This document shows positions 54,332 through 64,000 of a DNA stretch of 64,000 bases, piece after piece. The DNA comes from Medicago truncatula (Eukaryota; Streptophyta; Magnoliopsida; Fabales; Fabaceae). The translations under genes were made by a program, and so were the position numbers. Below the pieces are notes generated by a model that did no database searches, was not told the DNA's origin, and worked only from the letters and a program-made list of their open reading frames with translations. The DNA is taken from positions 8,442,001 to 8,506,000 of the forward strand of contig NC_053043.1 in NCBI RefSeq assembly GCF_003473485.1, read 5' to 3'. Every line of letters starts with the position of its first letter. Within the stretch, counting starts at the first letter, position 1.

Positions 54332-55871
54332 TTTTGTCCTAACAAAGTGTGAATTTTTTTTTTTTGGAGTGGTGACAGAAATATAGTGCTGATTTGTTTT
54401 TTCTGCACATATGTAACTTTTACAGCTTCTGTTCCTTCATTATGAAGGAATGTGCATTGTTTATTTTTTGTGGATGTCTTTCTTGTGCCAGAGAGTTCTA
54501 ATATATTGACTGTTCAATCTTTCTTAGTTCTTCATTTTTTGGTCACATTGTGCAGCTGGAGTTTTCATTAAGAACTTCACTGCAAGGTTGTGCAAATTTC
54601 ATTATATTTTAGATTTTGTTATTTTTCTTTCAAATATGACAATGCCATGTTATGAAAGAAAAAGACAAAATATGCTGGCCTTGGCATCCCCTATGCTAGA
54701 ACATAAGGTCACTACAGTGCCACATCGGATTTAAGAACTCTGTCAGGTACTAGGTTTGGGCCATAATAGACCAACAAATGATCCAAATGAATAATTGGTT
54801 ACAAATTGTTTGTGGCAAATCAAGAGGAATATAAACTCTACTATTGACAGAAAATAGATGCATCACAAAAGGTAAAACCTCTTTAATCCCAGAGCAAAAG
54901 CTGCTCACAAAAATGACATTCCTCTCTCCTTAGCCCCTAAGGTCCCAATCGAATTGTTACTCAATGCCCTTCCACTTAAGTAATTTGTCACATAACTATA
55001 TTTCCTCTCTACCAGATTTGTCACAAGCAATTTGTAACCAATTCCTACTTGTTTTCACGCCAAATAATAACTCTTAGCTGGGAAGCACACATGCTTCTCA
55101 GATTAGGTGTATTCCGGTGTCGGATATGTACCGTGTCCGACACTGACATATATGATTATATGTCACTTTCTCAAATTATTGCGTCGACATGTCATGTTCG
55201 TGTCTGAGTTTGTGCTTTATAGATTCTTAGTGTGCTTTCTTAACATACTCTTAGTGGGTTTCAACTTGAATTCTCACTAGTGTTACCAAAATAACTTTAT
55301 TAGTTTGAATATGTTGTTATAAAAGAACAATTTCTGACATGTGATGTTGAGCTGTAACTTGCCAGATGCTAGTGTTGAAGATAGTATTATGTTATGCACC
55401 AATCCATGTTCCCTATAACTATACTATATTTCCAAACCATTCCTGCAACCACTTGAGCAGCAATCAAGTTCCCCATAACTGATACATTATCTGGATTACT
55501 GGTTTTTTCTACCAGTGACAGAAATAACATTTTTTTTTTCTTCTGAAAAAGCCACATCTTATTATTAAAGAAAGCCAATAACATGCTATAGCTTAAGATG
55601 TGCCACAGCAGCCTAAAGTCGGAATCAGATGTAAATACAACAAAAGCATAATGTGATGCATTAGTGGTCCCCTTGTAACCCCTCAGCACCCATTATCTAC
55701 ACAGCTCATGAGCCCCTTTGATTAAGGGAAAATTAATCCCCCCACCACAAAGATGCACTGTAATATAATGCTCCCAATCATATCCAAACTCAATAACTAT
55801 TCCACATTAACCTTTTTTTTATTGCATTTTCAACTTAGAATTCTTATCCTCCATTTTAGATATAAATATTT
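54332..55871. other. Intergenic downstream of the BAP31-like gene
   Basis: No gene. A 100-codon minus-strand frame at 55,387-55,689 lacks recognisable content and crosses a long A/T tract. Contains the dispersed repeat fragment near 55,100-55,230. Confidence 0.4.
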
Positions 55872-56164
55872 GGGTTAATGGTGCTTTACTCCCTGTAATA
55901 TAGGTCATTTTTTGTTTTTCCCCTGTAAAATATTTTTTTTGATTTGCCCCCTGTAAATTTTTTTTTTTTTGGAATACCCCCTAATAGGTCATAAAAAAAC
56001 GACTTTATTTTTTTTTTTTGCAGAATTTTTCGTTTTTTTATGATCTATTAGGGGGGTATTCCAAAAAAAAAATATTTTACAGGGGGTAAATAAAAAAATA
56101 TATATTTTACAGAAGGAAAAATAAAAAATGACCTATATTACAGGGGGTAAAACACCGTTAACCC
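55872..56164. mobile_element. Mutator-type MITE with perfect 9-bp target duplication
   Basis: Left end GGGTTAATGGTGCTTTACTC and right end read backwards GGGTTAACGGTGTTTTACCC pair, continuing through CCCTGTAATATAGGTCATTTTTT and CCCCCTAATAGGTCATAAAAAAAC to a short centre. TAAATATTT flanks both sides (55863-55871 and 56165-56173). A 9-bp duplication is the mark of Mutator-like elements. Confidence 0.88.
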
Positions 56165-56173
56165 TAAATATTT

Positions 56174-57284
56174 TTAGCACAAATATGATTTGAAAACTGG
56201 TTACACGGTAGAGTGTATAACAAAATCATTTTAAATACATTGTTTCCTACCATATTACAATGTCTCATTATGATGAAATACAATTAGATGCATGTATACA
56301 CTTATTTTACATTGTTGTACAGATATACTTTATAACATAGAAATGATGATTACATTATCTAATCTTTGTCAGATGAAAATATAAATATCAATATTCGATC
56401 TCAGATCAAACAATCATTTGTTACATCTGTATTATATCTTCATCTTTTGTCATGTTTGAAAAAAAAATGTAAGGTGAATAAAATATATAACAATTTTCTA
56501 TTAGATTTCAATCTAGAACGGCATAACGAGTTTATTTATCAAAATATTAGCTGTTCTTCTATAAACATTGTGCTGCAGATGCCACTTATCCATTTTATGA
56601 ATTATTAAATTAATTGTTTGGAGTTGGACTTAACTGAAACAGTATTTCATGGTTTTCAATATATGTTGTCTATAAGTTTTTTTAATTATTTTCTTAACAA
56701 AAATCTTCAACAAATCGCCCTATAGATCACATCAAAGGACCAAACAAATTTAATATGTCCATTTCACCAAATTTTCTCTGCATGTATTAGTAATTGAAAA
56801 TTATATATATTTCAACTTTTAAATACATCTTACAAAAGAAAATATAAAATTATCCAAGTAAATAAAACCTATTTGAACATTTATAGGCTGAAATGAGTAT
56901 TTTGTGTATTAAAAAGTTGCACCTACTAAAAGTCACCAACAAACTGATAATGCAAATATAAGAATAAAATCAAAAGCACCAATAATAAGCTCCTCAAAGC
57001 TGATGAACAACTCCTTTCAGAAATCAGGTAGGATAAATTAGGACAGACAGCATGATAATTGCAGCCTCCCATTGCAGGGTAGGTGCCACTATCAATTACC
57101 AGATATGTAGTGTTAAATAGACAGATTCTAAAAATTTAAGAAAGATTGCTTGAAGCAATAATTGATTTAAGAATACTTTTTTTTTACTACAAAGTAGTAG
57201 AAATTAACATATTTGATCTAAAGAAGCACATAAATTATCCCATGATGTAAGTATTTTAAAATTTTAAATTGTAAAATGTTCAAT
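56174..57284. other. Intergenic downstream of the MAPKKK gene
   Basis: AT-rich, no supported feature. An 80-codon frame at 56,366-56,608 has no recognisable content. Confidence 0.4.
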
Positions 57285-58598
57285 TTATCTATCCAATGAG
57301 AAATTAAAGAAAAATAAAAAAAGCAGAAAGCAGGGGATGATAAAAACTTGTGTGTTCTTAGAATCAATTGTTACATAGAGAACAATCTTTATACATTGAT
57401 AAACTGATAAAAAATCTCTAACACAAAAGCCACAATTGCAGCTTCTAAAACACAAATAATCAAAAATCTCATTCCATCTACTCAATTCAACTACAATTTT
57501 TGGTTCATAAAAAATCACCAAACTAATCTCATGATCATCAAGTTCACAAACAATGTCTGATTCATAATCTTCAATTTCTTCAAATGACAATGCATTCACC
57601 TCCTCACCATTGCTTCTCACAGTAACCCATTCATCATCATCATCAGATTCCCAAAAAGCCTCATCAGAACACAAACTTTGGATTCTGTTCCGCAGACTCG
57701 AAGAATCCGAGGAACAACTACATTCAAGTGTTGGGACCACATCCTGAGTTGTTTCCAAAGAATCCCAATCCCAGAAACCTCCTTCCAACACAGTGGTCGG
57801 AGTTTCCGAATCAAACACGGAATCCTTAAACTTCCCAACAAATTCATGGCCAAGAAGTTCAACCACCGACCACCTCTCATTTGGATCTCTCTTCAAACAT
57901 TTTCTCAAAAAATCCTTCCCTTGTTCCGAAACATAATCAGGAATCTCTGGCACATCGCCAGAGAATCCAATCCGATACAAGACCGCGGCAGGGTCAGAAA
58001 AACCCTGCCACGGCATTTTCCCGGTGATCATCTCCAACAAAGTACATCCCAAAGCCCATACATCAGAAGCAAACCCCTGCTCCTCCCCGCGTGCCACCTC
58101 CGGTGCCATGAAAGCCGGTGTCCCAGAAATCACCAACTCCTCTTCCACCCTCCTAGCACATCCAAAATCTGAAATCTTGGCACCTTGTTCTGTCACCAAC
58201 ACGTTCTGTCCCTTCAAATCACAATGCACTATCCCATTCAAATGAAGATAGTTAAGCCCTAGCAGAATTTGACGCGCATAGAATCCCACCATAGCTTCTT
58301 CCATTCCATTTCCATTGCGAACTGCATCTGAAAGAGTTCCCTTGGGTGCATACTCCATGAACAAGTTGAACAATTGAACACCATTTTCAAAGGTGACTTC
58401 ACAACCTTGGTAGCTCACAATTTGAGGACACTTTAACTTGGTCAGAATTTGTTGTTCTTTCTTCAATAACTCCGATCGGTGAAGCTCCGTAGACTTCACC
58501 GCAAACACTTCACCACCAGAATGGCAACGATCAGCTACATAGACGGTGGCAGTCGAGCCACGGCCGATGATTCTGCCTCTAGACCAATCCATTGACAT
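57285..58598 (-). CDS. MAPKKK17/18-type (MEKK-class) protein kinase
   Basis: Single-exon 437-aa frame. The kinase domain spans about residues 5-256: Gly loop GRGSTATV (12-19), Lys35 in FAVKS, catalytic HCDLKGQN (125-132, Asp127), DFG at 144-146, GTPAFMAPEV (159-168), which is the MEKK-class signature, and SDVWALGCTLLEM. The HCD in place of HRD is, as I recall, usual for this intronless MAPKKK subgroup. An acidic tail at about 300-370 (ESDDDDEWVTVRS) is followed by Cys-rich and then hydrophobic sequence (PCFLLFLFFFNF near the end). Family members such as Arabidopsis MAPKKK17/18 act in abscisic-acid signalling through MKK3. A G-box/ABRE about 305 bp upstream fits that. The start could be Met1 or Met3. 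Confidence 0.93.
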   Translation of the reverse strand: MSMDWSRGRIIGRGSTATVYVADRCHSGGEVFAVKSTELHRSELLKKEQQILTKLKCPQIVSYQGCEVTFENGVQLFNLFMEYAPKGTLSDAVRNGNGMEEAMVGFYARQILLGLNYLHLNGIVHCDLKGQNVLVTEQGAKISDFGCARRVEEELVISGTPAFMAPEVARGEEQGFASDVWALGCTLLEMITGKMPWQGFSDPAAVLYRIGFSGDVPEIPDYVSEQGKDFLRKCLKRDPNERWSVVELLGHEFVGKFKDSVFDSETPTTVLEGGFWDWDSLETTQDVVPTLECSCSSDSSSLRNRIQSLCSDEAFWESDDDDEWVTVRSNGEEVNALSFEEIEDYESDIVCELDDHEISLVIFYEPKIVVELSRWNEIFDYLCFRSCNCGFCVRDFLSVYQCIKIVLYVTIDSKNTQVFIIPCFLLFLFFFNFSLDR

Positions 58599-58691
58599 AT
58601 TAGAAAGTATGTTGAGTTTGGTTTTCTTTTGTTGTTGGAACTTAGGAGTAAGAGATATATAGTATATAACTTTGTTAATTAGGACATTTAC

Positions 58692-58710
58692 ATATATATA
58701 TATATATATA
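58692..58710. repeat. (TA)n run in the MAPKKK promoter
   Basis: TA dinucleotide run about 95-110 bp upstream of the ATG at 58598. It is a candidate TATA region; another TATA-like sequence (CTATATATC on the minus strand) lies at about 58,653-58,662. Confidence 0.6.
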
Positions 58711-58900
58711 GTGTGAAGATATTAAAATATAGTTTTTATTATTATAAAGTTTGGTGTGAATTGGAGTGTTATGGTTGGCTTAATGTTGAGGGAAAGAGGT
58801 TATATCATATGATTGTGATGTGGAAAGTGTATATATTTTTTTTGGTATGTGATTTTGGTTGTGTAGAATGGACGGCCGCCGTCTTGTAACGATGGGAGGG

Positions 58901-58911
58901 GTCCACGTGTC
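58901..58911 (-). promoter_or_regulatory. G-box/ABRE upstream of the MAPKKK gene
   Basis: Reads GACACGTGGAC on the minus strand, with a perfect palindromic CACGTG core at 58904-58909, about 305 bp upstream of the ATG. This is the binding site of bZIP ABF/AREB factors and bHLH proteins. It fits the known abscisic-acid induction of MAPKKK17/18 genes in Arabidopsis. Confidence 0.6.
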
Positions 58912-61900
58912 AAAAGGAGGATGAAATTAGGAACTTTTGTTGTTCATGATGTTGGCCGGCCACGCTAGCTATGTGCATTAATATTGCTTGATTAATTAGA
59001 TTTAAGCATGATAAATGGGTTTTATGATTATATGCATGGTATCCATCAGGGTTTCGTCTAACCGTAAAATGACAGGTTTTAAACTTGGAAAAATACTTGA
59101 GTAACTTTGAATTTTTATAACTGTAATATTTTGATGAGATAGAATTATGGATGAATAACTAAAATAAATTATTTTGACTAGATATAATGATAGGTTAGGA
59201 GAGAGATACAAAATCAAAAATATCATTAAAATTCAAAGTCAGAGAAGTAAAACTTTTGAATTTGATAGTTCGAGTTCAAACTTCGTTGGTTGGATTGGTT
59301 GGTTTTGAGTTCAAACCATGGTAGTGTCTATACAAAATAAAATAAAATGTAAACTTTTATGTTAATGTCATTTGAGTCTTCCGCTCTTCTCCATCAAAAC
59401 AAGTCTTAAATTTTCAATCCAATATTTTAGAAAATGTTAATGAGTATTTTAAAAGCTTGTTTAAATGTATCAAAAATTGAAGTGTTTAGCCTTTTCAAAT
59501 TTAAAACCTTTTGAAGAGTGCTCTTATGAAACTCGTTAGTAAAACCCTAATTTTTTTCTCTTTTTAGTATAAGCATGGTTAATCAAGGAGACGGTGCACA
59601 TGGAGGCACGTGGTTTGCAAGAGAAGGAACGCGCAAAGATAGGGTAGTAGTAGTAATTGGTGGCATGGTGAATGACGTGAGAGAAAAAATTAAAGACAGC
59701 GTGCTTCTTGAGTGAATGATTAGGTAATATGAGGGAATTAAGAACAAGGGAGCATGGAAAGGAATGGAACATTTTTGTGGCATATTCCATACGGTTATGT
59801 TAAACTTTGGTCCATTATTAAATGTAGTTAATGTTATCTATTCTTTCACAGCCAGCCCCATCAAACATAGATAAATTGATATTCTCGATTAATTTCGTCG
59901 GTTCCAATTATATTAGGTCTGTGTCTTTGATGAAACTATTCTTATTCCTTAGTTACATAGAATTTGCCTTGTTACATACTCCTAACAATATCTCCTTCAC
60001 AGCTAGATATATGGATTCTGCCAAACAATATATCCTTGAATTCTTCGATTAATTAGGTATAGCATGAATATTACTCATAGTGAAATGGATTAGTTCAATG
60101 AATTAGATAGAATTGAATCGAGTTAGGCCAATTAAAAAGAACAATAATGTATATACATTCATTGAACGTTGACTACCTATACTGTAATGTAAATTATTGA
60201 CTGCTCCTAGACTAGAAGTAGAGAATCAGATTAGTTAGTTATACTTGTACATAAACTTACCCACTTTCTTCCCTCCTAATTAATCTATATATTTTAGTTG
60301 AATTTTAAAGTCAAAGGTACCGTTCGTTGCTTTAATTTAAATGAATTCATTCGCCATAGTATAGCATATAGTATTAGTAAGGTGGATTGTACTCGAAGCA
60401 AAAACAAAAGCCAATAGTGAAAGTCAATTTAAAGGCAAAAACGCACTATAGATCTAGAGATATATTTTAGGGCATTATTTTTTTCTTCTAAACTAAGTAT
60501 CCGATTCAATGACCGATTAATTTGAGAGGTTCAATCCGACCATCAATTTGTGAGGGGTCTCTTTAAAGACATAGCAAAACTATGTATAGATTTAGTTCAC
60601 TAAAATTGACATCGGGAAGAATGAATCTGATATCTTAAGAGGAATATACTTCAAAATTTCAAGTCAACATCGAACTCCAAGGTTTTGAGTCAAGATCAAA
60701 CTCCAAGGTTTCAAGTTAACATCACCTAACTAGTTCGATGGTTTATATATTAATAGATTATAAAACAAATATTTTTTAGAAATGGGATAGGATGGGCATG
60801 TATAATTTATGAGTGTAAAGTGATAGTGCTAAGAGATAGTGAAGGACTCAAAGGAAAGGATGTTGGACAGTTGGAATAAGGTTAAAGAAGAAGAAAAGGC
60901 CAAAGCCAACTAAAACCTAAACAATAAGCCTAGTCGATCAACACCATACAACTAAAAAATATCAACCAGCCTGTCTATTCACATAGTGTATAGCTGTTAA
61001 CTATAGCCAACAAATGATATGAGAGAAAATAACAAGATACACACACACATACTCTCTTGATGAATGGACATGTGGAATTAAATTTGTTGGATTGGACAGT
61101 TAGTACTATAGTAAAGTTAAATTTGAAGATGTATATTTTTTTTCTTTATTGTGTGGAAAGTGCATAAGCTTAGTGAGGCGTTGACAACTTTGCGTGTGGA
61201 ATTGTCACCACGGTATCAAATTAAGGAAGCGTGACATTCAAGGTAGCCAATCATTAAATATCATATGATATGATTTATATCACATGCCGCCAACTATATT
61301 TTGCAGTAATCCTTTGCTTTAATTCATCCTCCTAAGTGTGAAATGAAATGCATGAATCAATCAAGGTCACGCTGTAATACCATGCTGTAAGGTGCAAAAT
61401 CCACACCTTCAGCTTTACCATTCCAAATTAAAGTTGTCTTGCGTAGTATAGGATAATTGATTAATAATTATATTATTTTGATATACTACCTTTTTAGCTT
61501 TTGATCCATTATAAATGAGTTGTACTATTAGATTAAAGTATAAGAAGAATTGTTCCTTGCGTCATCACACCCTCAGGCTTTAGTCACCTACTAATTACGC
61601 ATGAAATAACCAAGAGAATGAATCTAAATTCAACTGATCTACAAAATGTTCCTTAACTATACCAAATCTCTTATGTAGCATCTGAATTTGCTAAGCCAAT
61701 AGGGTAATATTATGTTATATTTTTTCCATATTAAAATTTAATTCATTTTATTTAGAGTTTCATTTACTTTAAGTCTCTCTTTAAACAAGTTCCTTATTTT
61801 CGGTTCAAATTCAAAAAAATTACTTTTTATATAAGTTAAACAAGTTTAATTCTCGCATTGAATAGATAAAAATGTTCAATATAAAACTTAAGTCATAAGA

Positions 61901-63043
61901 TTCTCCCATTAGAAGGAGTAATTTTTTGTTTAACATTTATGGACTTAAGTCCTAACAATTGATGTATTCTTGAGAGTTAGAACAAAAATATAAAGACATA
62001 TAGATTAAATTATGTACTTAACCGAATACTGACGGGTAGGTGAAACCATCTAAAGATACTATTATCATCATCGGATCAGTGCCAATAGAATATATAGAAG
62101 TTGATATGGATGTTGGCCTTTAAAAGAAGTGCTAACAATTCAACAAGTATATTGAACCATGCAAATAATAAATGGTGAAACTGGATATAAACTTAAGGAC
62201 TGTGTATCAAATATCCATTCAGCAATTAAATTACTAAACTGAATAAAATTTGAATTGTTTGTTGATGTAAATAATGACTAGAAAGTAAAAACCGAGATTA
62301 ACAAAAATAAAAAGTGTTAGAGATGGGTTTCAATTGAATCCGACCTCGAGATAATGGTCGAAAATTGGTTTTTTGAATTTTTTTACCAAGTTGTTAACGA
62401 ATTTTCTAAAAAAAATTAGTCCTGATTCCTTAACGACAAGAACCTTTAAAATTTTAATTAAATCTCTTGCTCCTTACAAAATCTAAATCAAGGTGAAACA
62501 TTTAAGAATTTGTTTACTTGTAAATCTAATTTGTTGCATTGTTGAGTTGTATGATTGATACTCTATAACTTTATAAGCAATATTACACTCTAAATGATCA
62601 ACTTGTTAAGCTGAAACATAGAAATAAAACAAACTTCAATAATTGTCTGGTTAAGGAAGAAAAAACCATATCATAATATTCACCCAAATACCCTGAGAAC
62701 TATAAAATCACAATTTATTTATTTTTTAAATCGCTAAACACTAAAACTAACTAAACAAATTAAATATTTAAATTGTATATAAAAAAAAACTTACATAATA
62801 ACAATGTAAAGAGTCTCACATTGAGTTGTTATACAGTGTTCAATATTTCATGCTTAATCCATGAGAATCTCGCACCTAGTGGGCAAATCCTTTGGATTGA
62901 GCCTCCTCATCGACTTAATTTTTAACATATATAGGTTGTATTTGAATTATCTAAAAGTAATCGTTCACATTTTGGCCACAGGGACACACAACCTTGGCGG
63001 CAGTCATCATTGTTCGCAAGGAACCTTCGTCGGCTAGGCTAAA
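58912..63043. other. Long intergenic region, no gene seen
   Basis: About 4 kb of AT-rich DNA. Minus-strand frames near 59,536-59,790 and others are short and without recognisable content. A minisatellite of three roughly 27-bp units (AGTCAA-ATC-AACTCCAAGGTTT) lies at about 60,658-60,722. No tRNA, transposon end or coding exon could be supported. Confidence 0.45.
60658..60722 (+). repeat. Minisatellite, three units of about 27 bp
   Basis: Units share CAAG(T)TCAACATC and AACTCCAAGGTTT with small changes. Confidence 0.6.
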
Positions 63044-63250
63044 ATGTCTTTGGTGGCAAACGAAGATAATGTTCACACTCACCTCGATCAAGGGTATACC
63101 GGAAGGTGATTTAGTAACATCTGTTGTAAGAAGGCTGATGTTGACATGAACAAGAGGGCTGGTGAATTGAATGCCGCGGAGTTGGATAATTTTCTGAAAA
63201 TAGTTGCAAACTCTAATCAATTCAAGGTTCCAAATTGGTTTTTGGGTTGA
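63044..63250 (+). pseudogene. 40S ribosomal protein S18 (uS13) pseudogene
   Basis: Starts ATGTCTTTGGTGGCAAACGA (MSLVANE), which is the S18 N-terminus. It then jumps to KIMFTLTSIKGI, missing the intervening roughly 17 codons. A frameshift follows, and the frame resumes with [28 protein letters not shown] and FKVPNWFL before stopping. Later exons (the RNHRGLRHYWG region) are absent and a T-rich tract follows. No introns are seen, so it may be a truncated processed pseudogene, though no A-tail is visible. The minus-strand frame across it (62,951-63,373) is a shadow. Not functional. Confidence 0.8.
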
Positions 63251-64000
63251 ATTTTTTTTTTTTTTAATGTAAAAGTTGATAATATGAGATTGAAAATTTG
63301 CATTAGGTGCTATTATTTTATAGAATGCATCAATTACTGACCTAAGAATTCTCATTTGGTTTAGATTTTCCAATGTTCTTCAAGTACATGCCTAATCTAA
63401 GTGGTAAAATATGCGACCTAAATTAAACCATGTGCTTGGTGAACCAAAGAAAAATTCAGTGCGAAAATTTCTTACATCAATAATCACAGTTATAATGTGG
63501 ATTTGACAATAATTGATAGGACAAGAACCCACCTTCTATAGGATAAAGTAGGCATGTCTCATTCAAATTAGTTTTTGTGCTTTGGTACATCGATAAAATA
63601 TAAATTGAAAATGGATGCATTTGAGTCCTCTATCCAAAAGAATACGCCAAGAGTGAAAGGTTTTATTTAAGTTTGCATTTATCTAAGTTTTTTTTCTTTC
63701 TTAAGAGGTCTAAAGAAATTTATTAATAAAGATATATCCAAGCACAAGAAATGCCATAGGTATCTATATACAAGAGTCCAAAGTCTGATGATGAATTACA
63801 GAGAATACACCAATGCCAACAACCTCTATACACCAATGATAAATCACCAAACAACTGAGGAAATTCATCCGTACAATTTATACATATCTATAACTAAATA
63901 TTTTTATTTAATAATTTTAAAATTTAAGTCACACAATACATAACTTACTGATTTAAATTCATTTTTACCTTGTACCTTTTTTTTAGGGAATTTTTACCTT
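63251..64000. other. Intergenic right edge
   Basis: No gene. At about 63,690-63,860 a T-run followed by AAGAGGTCTAAAGAAATTTATTAATAAAGATATATCC looks like the antisense 3' tail of a LINE, similar in style to the tract at 2,275. Confidence 0.35.

Noticed and set aside
57678-58172. 164-aa plus-strand frame
   Set aside because: Antisense to the kinase domain of the MAPKKK gene.
57969-58230. HCD in place of HRD as a sign of an inactive kinase
   Set aside because: The catalytic Asp, the Lys and the DFG motif are intact, and HCD is, to my knowledge, usual in this MAPKKK subgroup.
62951-63373. 140-aa minus-strand frame
   Set aside because: Antisense to the S18 pseudogene, whose plus strand carries the recognisable protein.

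Overview
This is a 64-kb stretch of AT-rich plant nuclear DNA. Genes have introns with GT/AG borders, TATA boxes lie about 80-110 bp upstream of start codons, and the intergenic space is full of non-autonomous transposons (Stowaway, Tourist, CACTA, hAT and Mutator types), LTR remnants, LINE fragments and tRNA-derived SINEs, including a recognisable Au SINE. Repeat types and protein style point to a papilionoid legume, most likely of the Medicago/Trifolium/Pisum group. That assignment is inference. No bacterial, viral or organellar genes were seen. Left part (1-29,000): a tandem cluster of one gene family, the plant-specific 'probable F-box protein At4g22030-like' proteins (about 420-430 aa). 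They have a Ser-rich, transit-peptide-like N-terminus, two hydrophobic regions and conserved [17 protein letters not shown] and C-terminal SKLF motifs, but no F-box that I can see. Four intact copies (350-1624, 10355-11647, 22311-23585, 27412-28683) sit with two broken copies (5434-6612, 19364-20489) and one C-terminal fragment (17992-18264). A fifth intact but divergent copy is at 47333-48592. Window positions 1-6,905 and 21,962-29,015 are copies of one duplicated two-gene block: its first gene differs by 3 of 424 residues between blocks, while its second gene is intact in one block and has at least five lesions in the other. Middle part (29,000-40,500): no convincing gene. It holds a Mutator-like element, three Stowaway MITEs, foldback elements, a probable Athila/Tat-type LTR and three diverged copies of an unclassified repeat of about 440 bp. 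Right part (40,500-64,000) carries three single-copy housekeeping or signalling genes: a seven-exon Mpv17/PMP22 (PXMP2/4-type) membrane protein (40648-45469) with a SINE, a truncated LINE and an Au SINE in its introns; a two-exon BAP31-like ER protein with a KKXX tail (51706-54090); and a single-exon MAPKKK17/18-type kinase on the minus strand (57285-58598) with a G-box/ABRE upstream. A decayed LINE (about 49,141-50,890) and a ribosomal protein S18 pseudogene (63,044-63,250) complete the coding-like material. The genes do not form a pathway. The coherent story is local expansion, decay and gene conversion of the At4g22030-like family among transposons. I ran no database search; family names rest on recognition of the translated sequences.
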